Assembly (NCBI RefSeq): GCF_001592105.1
Contig: NZ_BCWE01000004.1
Span: 208,731-272,730 of the forward strand
Length of the DNA: 64,000 bases
Direction: 5' to 3'
Source: Desulfolucanica intricata
GTDB lineage: Bacteria > Bacillota > Desulfotomaculia > Desulfotomaculales > Desulfofarciminaceae
The notes under the pieces were generated by a model. The model worked only from the letters and a program-made list of their open reading frames with translations, was not told the origin of the DNA and made no database searches. A program made the position numbers and the translations under genes. This document shows, in pieces, positions 29,493 to 38,224 of the stretch (positions within the stretch are counted from its first letter, which is position 1; every line of letters begins with the position of its first letter).

Positions 29493-29576
29493 CGTGTTTT
29501 TTATTGTTCCTTAAAAAACTCATAAAAGACAGTAAAAAATAAAATAATAAATTAAACCTATACGGAGATGAATGGA

Positions 29577-29876
29577 ATGAAAAATACCCAGGAAACACTG
29601 ATAAAATCTTTGGAGGAAAGAATAGATAAACTGGCTGTAAACATGGAGAAAATGAAGCTGGCTGAATATGTTGACCTCCTTGAACATACCAAGAAACTGT
29701 TGTATATAAATTTTATTTCAGGTGTGGCCAGAGGACTGGGTATCGCAGTAGGTTTTGCTATTTTAGGAGCATTGGTAATCTACCTTTTAAGGAGCCTGCT
29801 GGTCTTAAATCTCCCGGTTATAGGAGGCTTTATAGCAGAAATAATAAAAATAGTCCAGCTCCAACTTGGGCGTTAA
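29577..29876 (+). CDS. DUF5665-type small membrane protein
   Basis: About 99 residues, starting with a charged helical N-terminus (ESLEERIDKLAVNMEKMKLAEY type pattern), then FISGVARGLGIAVGFAILG and a second hydrophobic segment. This matches the DUF5665 pattern; function unknown. Two ATGs, 29568 and 29577, follow GGAG; the second has the better spacing. It is followed 14 bases later by the yteA-like gene. Confidence 0.8.
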   Translation: MKNTQETLIKSLEERIDKLAVNMEKMKLAEYVDLLEHTKKLLYINFISGVARGLGIAVGFAILGALVIYLLRSLLVLNLPVIGGFIAEIIKIVQLQLGR

Positions 29877-29890
29877 AGCAGGAGGTAAAT

Positions 29891-30586
29891 ATGAACCAAC
29901 AACAACTGGGACAGTTAAAGAAAAGTTTACTGGAAGAAAAGGATCAGCTGGAAAAAAGAATCCACGGTATCGATGAAGGTGGACTTGGTACTTCTCTGGA
30001 TGACTCTATCAGCGAACTGTCTTCTTATGATAACCACCCGGCAGACGTAGGTAGTGAGGTATTTGAACGGAGTAAGGATTTTGCTTTAAGGGAAGATGCT
30101 ATGATTAAACTACGGGCCGTAAAAGATGCCTTGAGTAATATAGACCGTGGTACTTATGGCCGGTGTGAAGTTTGTGGTCAAGAAATACCTTCTGAGAGGC
30201 TTGAAGCAATGCCTTATACTACAATGTGTAAAGACTGTAAAGCGAAAAATGAGGACCTGCGCCGCAAAAACCGGCGGCCGGCTGAGGAGGATGTACTGGT
30301 ATCTCCTTTTGAGCGATCTTTTAATGACAATATTGGTGATGAGATAGGAACCATGTATGACGGTGAAGATGCCTGGCAGGATGTAGCTCGCTGGCAAGAG
30401 CATGCCCCACAGAATGAGGCAGGTGCTTATTTTGGGGATAATGAGCTGGTGGAAGAAGACCGGGGCTATGTTGAAGAAGTTGAGAATATCTCATATGAGA
30501 TTGGTGATGATGGGGTTATTTACCAGGACTTTAGAGGTATAGATGACGATAGTGCACCTGCTAAAAGAAATGCTGAAAATTCCTAG
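29891..30586 (+). CDS. TraR/DksA zinc-finger protein, YteA sporulation family
   Basis: The 231-residue protein has an N-terminal coiled-coil-like region, NHPADVGSEVFERSKDFALRE near residue 49, and a C4 zinc finger (CEVCGQEIPSERLEAMPYTT then CKDC) near residue 94, followed by an acidic tail. YteA-family proteins are annotated as sporulation proteins, with weak experimental support; the fold resembles DksA. AGCAGGAGGTAAAT precedes the ATG. Confidence 0.87.
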   Translation: MNQQQLGQLKKSLLEEKDQLEKRIHGIDEGGLGTSLDDSISELSSYDNHPADVGSEVFERSKDFALREDAMIKLRAVKDALSNIDRGTYGRCEVCGQEIPSERLEAMPYTTMCKDCKAKNEDLRRKNRRPAEEDVLVSPFERSFNDNIGDEIGTMYDGEDAWQDVARWQEHAPQNEAGAYFGDNELVEEDRGYVEEVENISYEIGDDGVIYQDFRGIDDDSAPAKRNAENS

Positions 30587-30603
30587 AGGATTAACTTTAT
30601 TAA

Positions 30604-30650
30604 ATCCGCACTATACATATTTTCTACAGGAGAATATTTTTAGTGCGGAT
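30604..30650. other. Long inverted repeat after yteA-like gene
   Basis: ATCCGCACTA at 30604-30613 and TAGTGCGGAT at 30641-30650, with an inner ATATTTTC/GAGAATAT pair, form an extended hairpin. It lacks a strong T-run, so it is either a weak terminator or a processing site. Confidence 0.5.
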
Positions 30651-30754
30651 CATACTATAAAAAAATTATATGGTTGACTGATTGATAACAAACTAAAATT
30701 AGCATTTGTTCATATGTTATAATATATTAAGGTCATTTTACGGGGGGACATTTT

Positions 30755-31714
30755 TTGGATGATAAAATGAAGGTAGCCAGGCTGTCGATAATTTCCAATT
30801 CATTATTGACATTAGGTAAACTGGGTGTTGGAGTTTATATGCAATCAGTCAGTGTAATTTCTGAGGCTTTTCATTCAGGTTTGGATTTATTAGCTGCATT
30901 AATTGCTTTTATTTCCGTTCGGGAGGCGGGTAAACCGGCAGATGAAATACATCGCTACGGGCATGGAAAATTTGAGAACCTTGCTTCTATTTTGGAAGCC
31001 CTCTTAATAATCGGAGCGGCAGTGCTGATTATTGTTAAGGCTGTACCGAAACTAACCGGAGAAGCTGAAATTCGCTCACTGGGTCTGGGTATAATTGTAA
31101 TGGGTGTCTCAGCACTGGTAAATTTCATTGTATCATCCAGACTAATGAGAGTAGCTAAAAAAACTGATTCTCCGGCTCTGGCCGCTGATGCCTGGCACCT
31201 GCGCACGGATGTCTACACTTCCCTGGGTGTCTTTATCGGAATAATAGTCATTAAATTAACCGGTATAACTATTATTGATCCAATAATAGCTATAGTAGTG
31301 GCTTTATTTATCTTAAAAGCAGCCTATGACTTGATTAAAGAATCCATGGGCAGCATGCTGGATGTGAGCCTACCGGCAGAAGAAGAAAAAATAATTCACG
31401 AAGTCTTAACTCACTACTCAGATAAATATTTGGAATATCACCGGCTGCGCACCCGTAAGTCCGGTTCCCAGCGGCATGTTGACCTGCACTTGGTAGTTCC
31501 GAAGCACAGCCCTATTACAAAATCCCACGATTTATGCGATCAAATTGAAGAAGAACTTAAAAACAAGCTGTTTAACCTTGAATTGTTAATTCATGTTGAG
31601 CCTTGTGGTGAAAATTGTGAGAACTGTCAATATACAAAGAAAGACTTAAATAAAAGAAATACTAACTTCAAAACGGTTAAAGACTGTGATAAGTGCCGGA
31701 AAAGGCAAAACTAA
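30755..31714 (+). CDS. Cation diffusion facilitator efflux protein with Cys-rich tail
   Basis: CDF-family transporter of 319 residues. About six membrane segments in residues 8-200, with SEAFHSGLDLLAAL and HRYGHGKFENLAS for the metal-site residues, and AADAWHLRTDVYTSLGV near residue 145. A cytoplasmic domain follows. Residues 285-319 add a tail with five cysteines (EPCGENCENC and DCDKC), unusual for the family and probably metal binding. Exports Zn2+, Fe2+, Mn2+ or Co2+; specificity not clear. TTG start behind a GGGGGG site. Confidence 0.9.
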   Translation: MDDKMKVARLSIISNSLLTLGKLGVGVYMQSVSVISEAFHSGLDLLAALIAFISVREAGKPADEIHRYGHGKFENLASILEALLIIGAAVLIIVKAVPKLTGEAEIRSLGLGIIVMGVSALVNFIVSSRLMRVAKKTDSPALAADAWHLRTDVYTSLGVFIGIIVIKLTGITIIDPIIAIVVALFILKAAYDLIKESMGSMLDVSLPAEEEKIIHEVLTHYSDKYLEYHRLRTRKSGSQRHVDLHLVVPKHSPITKSHDLCDQIEEELKNKLFNLELLIHVEPCGENCENCQYTKKDLNKRNTNFKTVKDCDKCRKRQN

Positions 31715-31742
31715 AAATTACGTTAAGTGCCGTTGTGTATTC

Positions 31743-31764
31743 CCGGGGAATCCCGGTTTTATTT
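31743..31764 (+). terminator. Terminator after cation efflux gene
   Basis: CCGGG, GAAT loop, CCCGG, then TTTTATTT. Confidence 0.65.
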
Positions 31765-31867
31765 AAATCCATAAAAAGGTTGGGAAAAAAGAAAGGATAA
31801 AGAAGGAAAATATAGAAATATTGTCGAATGATATTAATGGATACTAAGATTAAAAGAAACATTATGT

Positions 31868-31893
31868 AAAAAGCTGGTTATAAACCAGCTTTT
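31868..31893. terminator. Hairpin with flanking A and T runs
   Basis: AAAAGCTGG and CCAGCTTTT enclose a short AT loop. It could terminate transcription in either direction. Confidence 0.5.
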
Positions 31894-32038
31894 AATATAT
31901 AGGTTAATTAGTAATATATTCCCCCCAAAAACTGCATTTCCTCTTTCGTATAAGTTGTTAAATTCTTATAATACATAAAAAGAGCCGGATGCAAAAAAAG
32001 AGGGGAGGGGTTATTAGCGTAGCAGGAAAGGGAGTGAA

Positions 32039-32785
32039 ATGTTGCTTCCGGTAGAAACCGTGGAAAACAAATTACGGCGCGCTAAAGAAGGGGATCGGTT
32101 AGCCAGGGAAGAATTGTTAGAAAACTGTAAACCCTTTATTATAAAAGTAGTAGCCAAGATATGTAGACGGGTGTTAAATTGGGGAGTAGATGATGAACTA
32201 AGTATAGGCTTAATTGCTATGAATGAGGCTATTGATCGGTATGAAGAAAAACACAGGGTACCGTTTTTAGCTTATGCCCGGGTAATCATTAATAGCAGGT
32301 TGACTGACTATTTCCGCCAGGAAAATCGATATCACAATACCAATGTAAGTATGCATAATATAGAGGATATCAGGGGAGAAAGTCCGGCGGAAGTAGCTAG
32401 GGCCTGGGAGGAATTTATATTAAAAGAAACTTCCAGGGATCGGGAAAACGAGCTATTACAATATGAAGCATTACTGAAACCATACAAAATTGACCTGGAT
32501 GATCTGGTAAAATGCTCTCCCAAGCACCGCGACAGCAGAGCCGTTCTACTTAAAACAGCACAGACTTTAGCTAGTTTGGATGACCTAATAAAATATTTAG
32601 AAAAAAAGAAACGGTTACCTATTCAACAGTTAGCCGAACTTACAGGTGTACACCGAAAAACCCTGGAAAGAGGACGTAAATACATTATTGCTACCGCACT
32701 GGTTTTCTACTATAAGGAAGAATTTATACATCTCAACTGGTATTTGAGGGATACTATTGCAGAGGTGGAGGGGGGAACTAAGTGA
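32039..32785 (+). CDS. sigI: RNA polymerase sigma factor SigI
   Basis: The 248-residue protein has a sigma region 2 (ELSIGLIAMNEAIDRYEE near residue 57, then PFLAYARVIINSRLTDYFR) and a divergent C-terminal helix-turn-helix (PIQQLAELTGVHRKTLERGR near residue 198). Sigma70 region 4 proper is missing, as is usual for SigI. In Bacillus it is a heat-shock and wall-stress factor; in cellulolytic Clostridia related factors sense polysaccharides. GGAGTGAA precedes the ATG. The GTGA overlap with rsgI marks a sigma and anti-sigma pair. Confidence 0.93.
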   Translation: MLLPVETVENKLRRAKEGDRLAREELLENCKPFIIKVVAKICRRVLNWGVDDELSIGLIAMNEAIDRYEEKHRVPFLAYARVIINSRLTDYFRQENRYHNTNVSMHNIEDIRGESPAEVARAWEEFILKETSRDRENELLQYEALLKPYKIDLDDLVKCSPKHRDSRAVLLKTAQTLASLDDLIKYLEKKKRLPIQQLAELTGVHRKTLERGRKYIIATALVFYYKEEFIHLNWYLRDTIAEVEGGTK

Positions 32786-34047
32786 GTCAAAAGAATGGCC
32801 TGGTGATGAAAATCAGGCATCGCTGCTGTATAGTGTTAACTCCGGAAGGAGAATTTATAAAAGTTCCCCTGTCCGGTCGGCATGTGCATATCGGGGAGGA
32901 AATAGTTTTTGACCAACCACGGCCCATGAATATGCTTATAAAACCGCTCCTTGTGGCAGCCTCAATTTTATTACTTTTTGTGGTTGGGCAAATCTATCCG
33001 GGGCCTACACCTTCTGCCTCAGCTTCGGCGTATGTTTCTCTGGATATAAACCCCAGCATTGAATTAGCAGTAGACAATAAAAACATCGTAATTGATGCCC
33101 GGGGTTTAAATAAAGTGGGAGAGCAGTTATTAAAGCAGGTCAATGTTTTAAACCATGATATTTATGGAGCTGTGGAGTTAGTAGTCAGTGAAGCTATAAA
33201 AGTTCGTTATTTGCAGCCAAACCGTGAAAATGTGGTTTTAACAACTGTTACTGTTGTAGAGAATAAAAGCCCTGTAATAGATCAGAAACGAGTTTATCAG
33301 GCTATTGAAAAGCCCTTGCAAAACAATAATTTACAAGCAGATGTAGTGATTGAGCCGGTAACAACCGAATTTAGGACTGAGGCTAATAAAGCCGGTCTGT
33401 CATCCGGCCGGTATCTACTATATCAACAAAGCAAGGAAAAGGGCCTGCCTGTAAGTGTAGAAGAATTAAAAAACAGTGGTATAAGTCAACTACAGAAGGA
33501 GAATAAGGTTAATATCAAGGAATTGGTACCGGGAAGAGGTTATAAAAATAAACACTCAGGGGAGCAAAAGAATCAAGAAAAAACTTACGGGAAACAGGAA
33601 CAAATTCAAAAAACACAAGTTAAAGTGGAAATAACACCTGTCCGGCAGGACAGTAATCCGTTCAAAGACTCGGGACATTATATTTATCCCGGGTCTAGAG
33701 GCATTTCGAATAGTAATGCTGAAAGCCGGAAAAATCCGGAGAAGATTATTAAAACACCTCAGGGTAATTGGAAACGGTATGATGAAAAAGATAAAGGTTA
33801 TGGTGATGAAGAGCGAGGTAAATATAATGTAAATAACCGGGAAGAAAAACGGTTGTTAGATCGAAATAACAATCGGGAATTTGTTGAAAAAAATTTTATT
33901 AATAATATTAACAAACGGAAAGAACGAGATCTGAAACAGGATATTCATTATGAACGAAAAGATTACTCAAATGGCTACTATAATCGGAAAGGACGTTGTG
34001 AGTATAAAATTAACAGTAGATTTTTGATTGATATATATTCCTCATAA
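32782..34047 (+). CDS. rsgI: Anti-sigma-I factor RsgI with long polar C-terminal region
   Basis: The 421-residue protein has an N-terminal RsgI domain (HRCCIVLTPEGEFIKVPL, residues 13-30) that binds SigI, one membrane segment near residues 53-72, and a conserved extracellular part with ASAYVSLDINPSIELAVD near residue 76. From about residue 230 the sequence is low complexity, rich in Lys, Arg, Asn, Glu and Tyr, with no recognisable sugar-binding domain. The GTG start overlaps the sigI stop. The extension may interact with wall polymers; that is a guess. A terminator follows. Confidence 0.9.
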   Translation: MSQKNGLVMKIRHRCCIVLTPEGEFIKVPLSGRHVHIGEEIVFDQPRPMNMLIKPLLVAASILLLFVVGQIYPGPTPSASASAYVSLDINPSIELAVDNKNIVIDARGLNKVGEQLLKQVNVLNHDIYGAVELVVSEAIKVRYLQPNRENVVLTTVTVVENKSPVIDQKRVYQAIEKPLQNNNLQADVVIEPVTTEFRTEANKAGLSSGRYLLYQQSKEKGLPVSVEELKNSGISQLQKENKVNIKELVPGRGYKNKHSGEQKNQEKTYGKQEQIQKTQVKVEITPVRQDSNPFKDSGHYIYPGSRGISNSNAESRKNPEKIIKTPQGNWKRYDEKDKGYGDEERGKYNVNNREEKRLLDRNNNREFVEKNFINNINKRKERDLKQDIHYERKDYSNGYYNRKGRCEYKINSRFLIDIYSS

Positions 34048-34076
34048 CAGGGGCGAATATTCGCTCCTGTTTTTTA
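34046..34076 (+). terminator. Terminator after rsgI
   Basis: AACAGG-GGCGAA pairs with TTCGC-TCCTGT, with a T-rich tail. Confidence 0.75.
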
Positions 34077-34181
34077 TTTTAGTATCAGGCATAAAATTTC
34101 TTAGTGTAAGAGTAAATTGTAAAGAAAAATATATAAATGATATAATTGGCTAAAAATATAATCGAAAGGTTAATAAAGTTA

Positions 34182-34979
34182 ATGAAGATGAATTCGGCCA
34201 TTATTGTTGAGGGGTTAACCAAAAAATTTAATGGTATTACAGCTGTAAACCAGATTAACTTTCAGGTCCGGCAGGGAGAGGTTTTTGCTTTTTTAGGCCC
34301 TAACGGAGCAGGAAAAAGTACAACCATTAAAATGCTGTGTACCCTGTTAAGGCCAACGGCAGGGCGAGCGTTGGTTAATGGTTATGATACCAGTACCCAG
34401 GCCTATAAAGTGAGGGCATCTATTGGGATAGTGTTTCAGGAGAGCACTTTAGATAATTATTTAACTACTGAGCAAAATTTATATTACCACTGCCAAATAT
34501 ATCATGTACCCAGGGCTGAACGTCCCGAAAGAATTCAGAGGGTACTAAAATTAGTGGATTTACAGGATCGGCAGTACGATTTGGTTAAAAACTTTTCCGG
34601 AGGTATGCGGAGGCGGCTGGAAATAGCCCGCGGTCTGCTGCACTATCCCAGAGTATTGTTTTTGGATGAACCTACCACTGGCTTGGATCCACAGTCCAGG
34701 CGTTATGTCTGGGAACATATCTATGCATTAAAAGACTTATACCATACGACAGTATTTATGACAACACATTATATGGATGAAGCTGAGCATGCTGATCGAA
34801 TTGCTATTATTGATCAAGGACGATTAATTGTATTAAATACTCCGGGTGAGCTAAAAAAGCAGGTTGGAGTTGACAGCTTGGAAGAAGTTTTTCTAAAGCT
34901 TACAGGTAGAGCTCTCCGGGAAGAACAGATTGGTGGTAAAGGGGGTAGGTTAAAATATCGCCGGCAGAGATGGAAGTAG
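34182..34979 (+). CDS. ABC exporter ATPase, DrrA-like
   Basis: About 265 residues. Walker A GPNGAGKSTTIK near residue 42, signature NFSGGMRRRLEIARGL near residue 142, Walker B VLFLDEPTTGLDPQSR, and the His-loop TTHYMDEAEHADR. DrrA-type ATPases pair with one membrane protein to export drugs or lipids. The longest frame opens at TTG 34146; ATG at 34182 or 34188 better fits the family N-terminus. Its permease follows. Confidence 0.9.
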   Translation: MKMNSAIIVEGLTKKFNGITAVNQINFQVRQGEVFAFLGPNGAGKSTTIKMLCTLLRPTAGRALVNGYDTSTQAYKVRASIGIVFQESTLDNYLTTEQNLYYHCQIYHVPRAERPERIQRVLKLVDLQDRQYDLVKNFSGGMRRRLEIARGLLHYPRVLFLDEPTTGLDPQSRRYVWEHIYALKDLYHTTVFMTTHYMDEAEHADRIAIIDQGRLIVLNTPGELKKQVGVDSLEEVFLKLTGRALREEQIGGKGGRLKYRRQRWK

Positions 34980-34988
34980 GTGTGTTCA

Positions 34989-35774
34989 ATGAGTGAGCAG
35001 GGAGAGAAATTATCATACAATCGTTGGATCGATTGGGACGGTATTAGCATGGTTTGGCACAGAGATCTGGTGCGGTTTATGAGGCAGCGAACTCGTATGT
35101 ACGGAGGAGTCTTCCGGTCAGTTATCTGGCTGTTTGCCTTTGGTTTTGGGCTGCGCCGCTCTTTTGTTTCAGTTGAGGGGTATGATTATATGCAGTTTGT
35201 TTTTCCCGGTATAATAGCTATGTCTATTATCTTTAGCGCTGTCCAGTCGGCTATATCCATTGTACGGGACCGGGAGTTTGGTTTTCTTAAAGAAATTCTG
35301 GTAGCTCCAGTGCCGCGGGCATCTATTGTAATTGGTAAGGCTCTGGGTGGGGCTACAACGTCAACTTTTCAGGGAGCTATATTATTACTGCTGGCACCTG
35401 TTGCCGGTGTACACATAAGCTTGTTTGCAGCTTTTTTAAGTTTGTTGGCTATGTTTCTAACAGCTTTATGTCTATCTTCTTTGGGCATTTTAATAGCTGC
35501 GCGTCTTGCTGATTTTGAAAGCTTTGGGAGTTTGCAAAACTTTATTACTATGCCAATGTTTCTACTATCCGGCGCTATGTTTCCGGTTGTTAATTTACCG
35601 GTATGGTTTCACTATATCATACTTGCTAACCCTCTTTCTTATGGAGTAGATATAATTAGAGGAACTTTGATTGGACTGCATAATTACAGCTACTATATCG
35701 ATTGTGGGGTTTTAATTATATATACTTTTATGATGCTTAGCTGTGCAGTTTTTTTATTTGAGCGGGAGGGGTAA
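34989..35774 (+). CDS. ABC-2 type permease, DrrB-like
   Basis: About 261 residues, six membrane segments, with VFPGIIAMSIIFSAVQSAIS and GFLKEILVAPVPRASIVIGK near residues 80-110 and a C-terminal ANPLSYGVDIIRG, typical of DrrB/NodJ-type ABC-2 permeases. It forms an exporter with the preceding ATPase. A GTG lies at 34980, but TAGGTG supports the ATG at 34989. A strong terminator follows. Confidence 0.9.
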   Translation: MSEQGEKLSYNRWIDWDGISMVWHRDLVRFMRQRTRMYGGVFRSVIWLFAFGFGLRRSFVSVEGYDYMQFVFPGIIAMSIIFSAVQSAISIVRDREFGFLKEILVAPVPRASIVIGKALGGATTSTFQGAILLLLAPVAGVHISLFAAFLSLLAMFLTALCLSSLGILIAARLADFESFGSLQNFITMPMFLLSGAMFPVVNLPVWFHYIILANPLSYGVDIIRGTLIGLHNYSYYIDCGVLIIYTFMMLSCAVFLFEREG

Positions 35775-35815
35775 ACAAAGAAAGGAAAATTATTGTTAAT
35801 TTTTTTTATAATGAA

Positions 35816-35845
35816 AAAATTTTCCTGTTTTAGCAGGAAAATTTT
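35816..35845 (+). terminator. Terminator after ABC permease
   Basis: AAAATTTTCCTG and CAGGAAAATTTT are exact inverted arms around a 6-base loop. Confidence 0.75.
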
Positions 35846-35910
35846 AGCTAAAAAGCGAATAATTATTTTAGGCTCTTTTTATAGTATTGAAAGCTTGGGA
35901 GGGTTCTATT

Positions 35911-36267
35911 TTGTTCGCTGAAATAGGGACTTACTTTTCATCGGTTTTTGTTCATGCTTCCGATTGGAGCACCCTTAACGGAGCCCTATATTGTATTAAA
36001 GCCCATTGGGTGATTTTTATATTATATTGGTTATATTATTGCATTAGTATTTTTACCGTTTTCGCTAAGTCTCATGTTGATGCATTTATGCTCTTATTCG
36101 TTGCCATAGCAGGTTTGCCTGTTTATTCTTTGATTTGGTGGTATATGTTAGTGCCTACATTTATATGTAGATCCGTTAATTATTTAATAAACCGTCAACG
36201 GCTAACAGGTGAAGATAAAATTATGGGTTACCTTATGCTGAGAGCTATCAACCGGACCGGGGATTAA
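35911..36267 (+). CDS. Small membrane protein of unknown function
   Basis: About 118 residues with two or three membrane segments (near residues 30-55 and 60-90) and a basic C-terminus. Rich in aromatic residues (WVIFILYWLYY, SLIWWYM). No recognised domain. GGGAGGG at 35897-35903 is seven bases before TTG at 35911, so the longer frame from 35887 is not preferred. It is convergent with the second CotE gene. Confidence 0.55.
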   Translation: MFAEIGTYFSSVFVHASDWSTLNGALYCIKAHWVIFILYWLYYCISIFTVFAKSHVDAFMLLFVAIAGLPVYSLIWWYMLVPTFICRSVNYLINRQRLTGEDKIMGYLMLRAINRTGD

Positions 36268-36328
36268 AAAAGGCAACGGCTGTCAAATGTCTATTTTATT
36301 AATTAGAGAATAGTTTTGAAGCCGTTGC
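36266..36328. terminator. Possible bidirectional terminator with long loop
   Basis: GCAACGGCT at 36273-36281 and AGCCGTTGC at 36320-36328 are inverted, with a 38-base AT-rich loop. On the minus strand five T residues follow, fitting the end of the cotE copy 2 transcript. Confidence 0.5.
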
Positions 36329-36337
36329 TTTCATCTA

Positions 36338-36889
36338 TTAATGTTCTTCTTCATAACCCGATTTATAACATTGGACCTTAATCTTGGTTTCACCGACAAC
36401 CTCTGTATAGATGCTAAATTCCACATCAACTTTAATGGTGTTGTTATTTTGTATTACCGCTCCTTTGCACTGGGGAGTTTTTGTTAATACAGCCCGGGCT
36501 TCCAATTCATTTAAAGCAGCCTGGTCATATTCTTCAATTTCAATCTCTTCTGTAAATTCTACTACTTCCTTGGCTATCTCGGTATCTCTACCGTTATTAT
36601 AGGAAAACCATACGTTTACATCAAAAGAACCTGTTACAGTTACAATGGGCTTCTGAGCATTATAAGCTTCAACTGTAGCCGGGTTCAACTCAAAGCCGGT
36701 AATTGAAGTGCCAAGAATTTGTGTTGGTATAAAATTTTGACTAAATTCAATATCACAGGAATAAAGAAAATTTTTATGATCTGAGCCACAAATAGCTTTA
36801 GTGATTATTTCCCGCACAACTGTCTTTTTGTTGGAGGTAGTTGCCTTTTTTCTTTCCGATTTCTCAGGTGTTAAAAAAATATCATCCAT
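36338..36889 (-). CDS. cotE: CotE-family spore coat protein (copy 2)
   Basis: About 183 residues. VREIITKAICGSDHKNFLY near residue 25, VNVWFSYNNGRDTEIAKE near residue 95, and YTEVVGETKIKVQ near the end define the CotE family. The open frame extends to a GTG at 36964, giving 208 residues, but AAGGGAGG sits seven bases before ATG at 36889, the best-supported start; the longer form cannot be excluded. A SigK-consensus promoter lies at 36990-37018, divergent from another for the adjacent CotS-like gene. Confidence 0.85.
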   Translation of the reverse strand: MDDIFLTPEKSERKKATTSNKKTVVREIITKAICGSDHKNFLYSCDIEFSQNFIPTQILGTSITGFELNPATVEAYNAQKPIVTVTGSFDVNVWFSYNNGRDTEIAKEVVEFTEEIEIEEYDQAALNELEARAVLTKTPQCKGAVIQNNNTIKVDVEFSIYTEVVGETKIKVQCYKSGYEEEH

Positions 36890-36989
36890 CTGATTTCCTC
36901 CCTTCTGAGATTGTTCTGTTTCTACAAACAAGTCCTCTAGATTATCTTTATTGATAGAGATCACCTCGCCTATATTCTATTCGTCAAGT

Positions 36990-37018
36990 TATTATATGTT
37001 TCGACCTTTAGAAGTGTG
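36990..37018 (-). promoter_or_regulatory. SigK-consensus promoter of cotE copy 2
   Basis: On the minus strand CACA, exactly 16 bases, then CATATAATA. This matches the Bacillus SigK consensus mACm, 16-17 bases, CATAnnnTA at every defined position. The start site would fall near 36982. Confidence 0.65.
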
Positions 37019-37037
37019 AAAGGTTTACAATATTAAT

Positions 37038-37066
37038 CACACCGTCTAAGCCAGGTACATACATTA
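37038..37066 (+). promoter_or_regulatory. SigK-consensus promoter of cotS-like copy 3
   Basis: CACA at 37038-37041, 16 bases, then CATACATTA at 37058-37066, again a full match to the SigK consensus. It is back to back with the cotE copy 2 promoter, 19 bases apart. Confidence 0.65.
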
Positions 37067-37106
37067 ATTTATAAATAACACTGGATATAGGGTAGGTGCC
37101 GAGACA

Positions 37107-38126
37107 TTGGAGAATATAGAAGAAAAAATCCTGAAGGAAATATTTTCTTTGCAAGTAAACAAAATACAACTAATTGCTGACAAAGGAAAGAAAAAAGTAT
37201 GGAAGGTTGTTTCTCCTAATGGCATTAAAGTTTTAAAAAAAATACCGGTATCCGAGAGCAGAGCTCGTTTCATTGTTTCTGTAATCAGGCACTTGGTTCG
37301 ACAGGGAGTAAAAATACCTCAAATAATAACAACTTACGGCGGTATGGACTATTATCTGTCACCCAAAAAGGAAATATATTTGTTAATGGAATGGATTGAG
37401 GGAACTAAACCGGATTTTAATATGCACTTAGAGTATGTAGTAAAAGCAATGGCTAATTTCCACAAAGGACTATATGATTTTGATATTAAATCATTTGTAC
37501 ATGTACCTGATCGTAGAGGTACATGGATTAATTCTTATAAGAAAAGACAAAAAAAATTATTAAATATAAAACTTTGTACTTTAGAAAATAATGAAGTTGC
37601 CCAGCTCTTTTTAGCAAATCTTGACTACTTTTTAAAAAAGGCTTACAAGGCCCAGAGACTTTTAGAGCAGTCCTATTATTCAAGCTGGGTTCTGAATAAA
37701 AAAATATGTATTTGTCATCAGGATTTTATTCCCCAAAATTTAAAAATAGGGGACCACAGTGAACTGTATGTTTTTGATTTAGATACTTTAGTTATTGATG
37801 TACCGGCTTTAGATTTACGTAAATTAATTAATAACGTTTGTAAAAGTATCGGAAATTGGGATTCTACCCTGGTAAAAAGTATAGTTCGTTATTATAATTC
37901 AATTAACCCATTAACCTCCCGGGAATGGGAAGTGGTATTTATTGATTTAATGTACCCGCATCTCTTTTATAGTCTTATTAATAATTATTGTTCCAAACCC
38001 GTCCCCGGTTGTTTAAAAAATCTAAATTATTTGCGGCTCAAAAAAGCCATTAATTTTGAACAGTCAAAAGATGAGTTTCTCGAGGAATATATTGGTAGTA
38101 AAAAAAATATATTGTTAGACATATAA
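37107..38126 (+). CDS. CotS-family spore coat protein (kinase-like fold), copy 3
   Basis: The 339-residue protein shows the same motif order as the copies at 978 and 1987: CICHQDFIPQNLK near residue 207, VFDLDTLVIDVPALDLRKLI near 227, and DLMYPHLFYSL near 289. It is closest to copy 2. The TTG start has GGTAGGTG eight bases upstream. A CotE-family gene follows 98 bases later on the same strand, and another CotE gene is divergent upstream, so the cotS and cotE families are linked twice in this window. Confidence 0.8.
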   Translation: MENIEEKILKEIFSLQVNKIQLIADKGKKKVWKVVSPNGIKVLKKIPVSESRARFIVSVIRHLVRQGVKIPQIITTYGGMDYYLSPKKEIYLLMEWIEGTKPDFNMHLEYVVKAMANFHKGLYDFDIKSFVHVPDRRGTWINSYKKRQKKLLNIKLCTLENNEVAQLFLANLDYFLKKAYKAQRLLEQSYYSSWVLNKKICICHQDFIPQNLKIGDHSELYVFDLDTLVIDVPALDLRKLINNVCKSIGNWDSTLVKSIVRYYNSINPLTSREWEVVFIDLMYPHLFYSLINNYCSKPVPGCLKNLNYLRLKKAINFEQSKDEFLEEYIGSKKNILLDI

Positions 38127-38224
38127 TATTGAAAATTGGATTCTGTAAAAAGAGGTTGAAAAACTAAATTTATTATATTTTATCTAAAGGAGGAGAGAAA
38201 TATTTTAGCTTGGGAGGAATGGTA

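Larger units (their letters stand above)
31715..32038. other. Intergenic region before sigI
   Basis: Contains two hairpins described separately (31743 and 31868) and AT-rich sequence with possible promoters for sigI. No reading frame has a ribosome binding site; a 61-codon minus-strand frame here is not supported. Confidence 0.5.
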
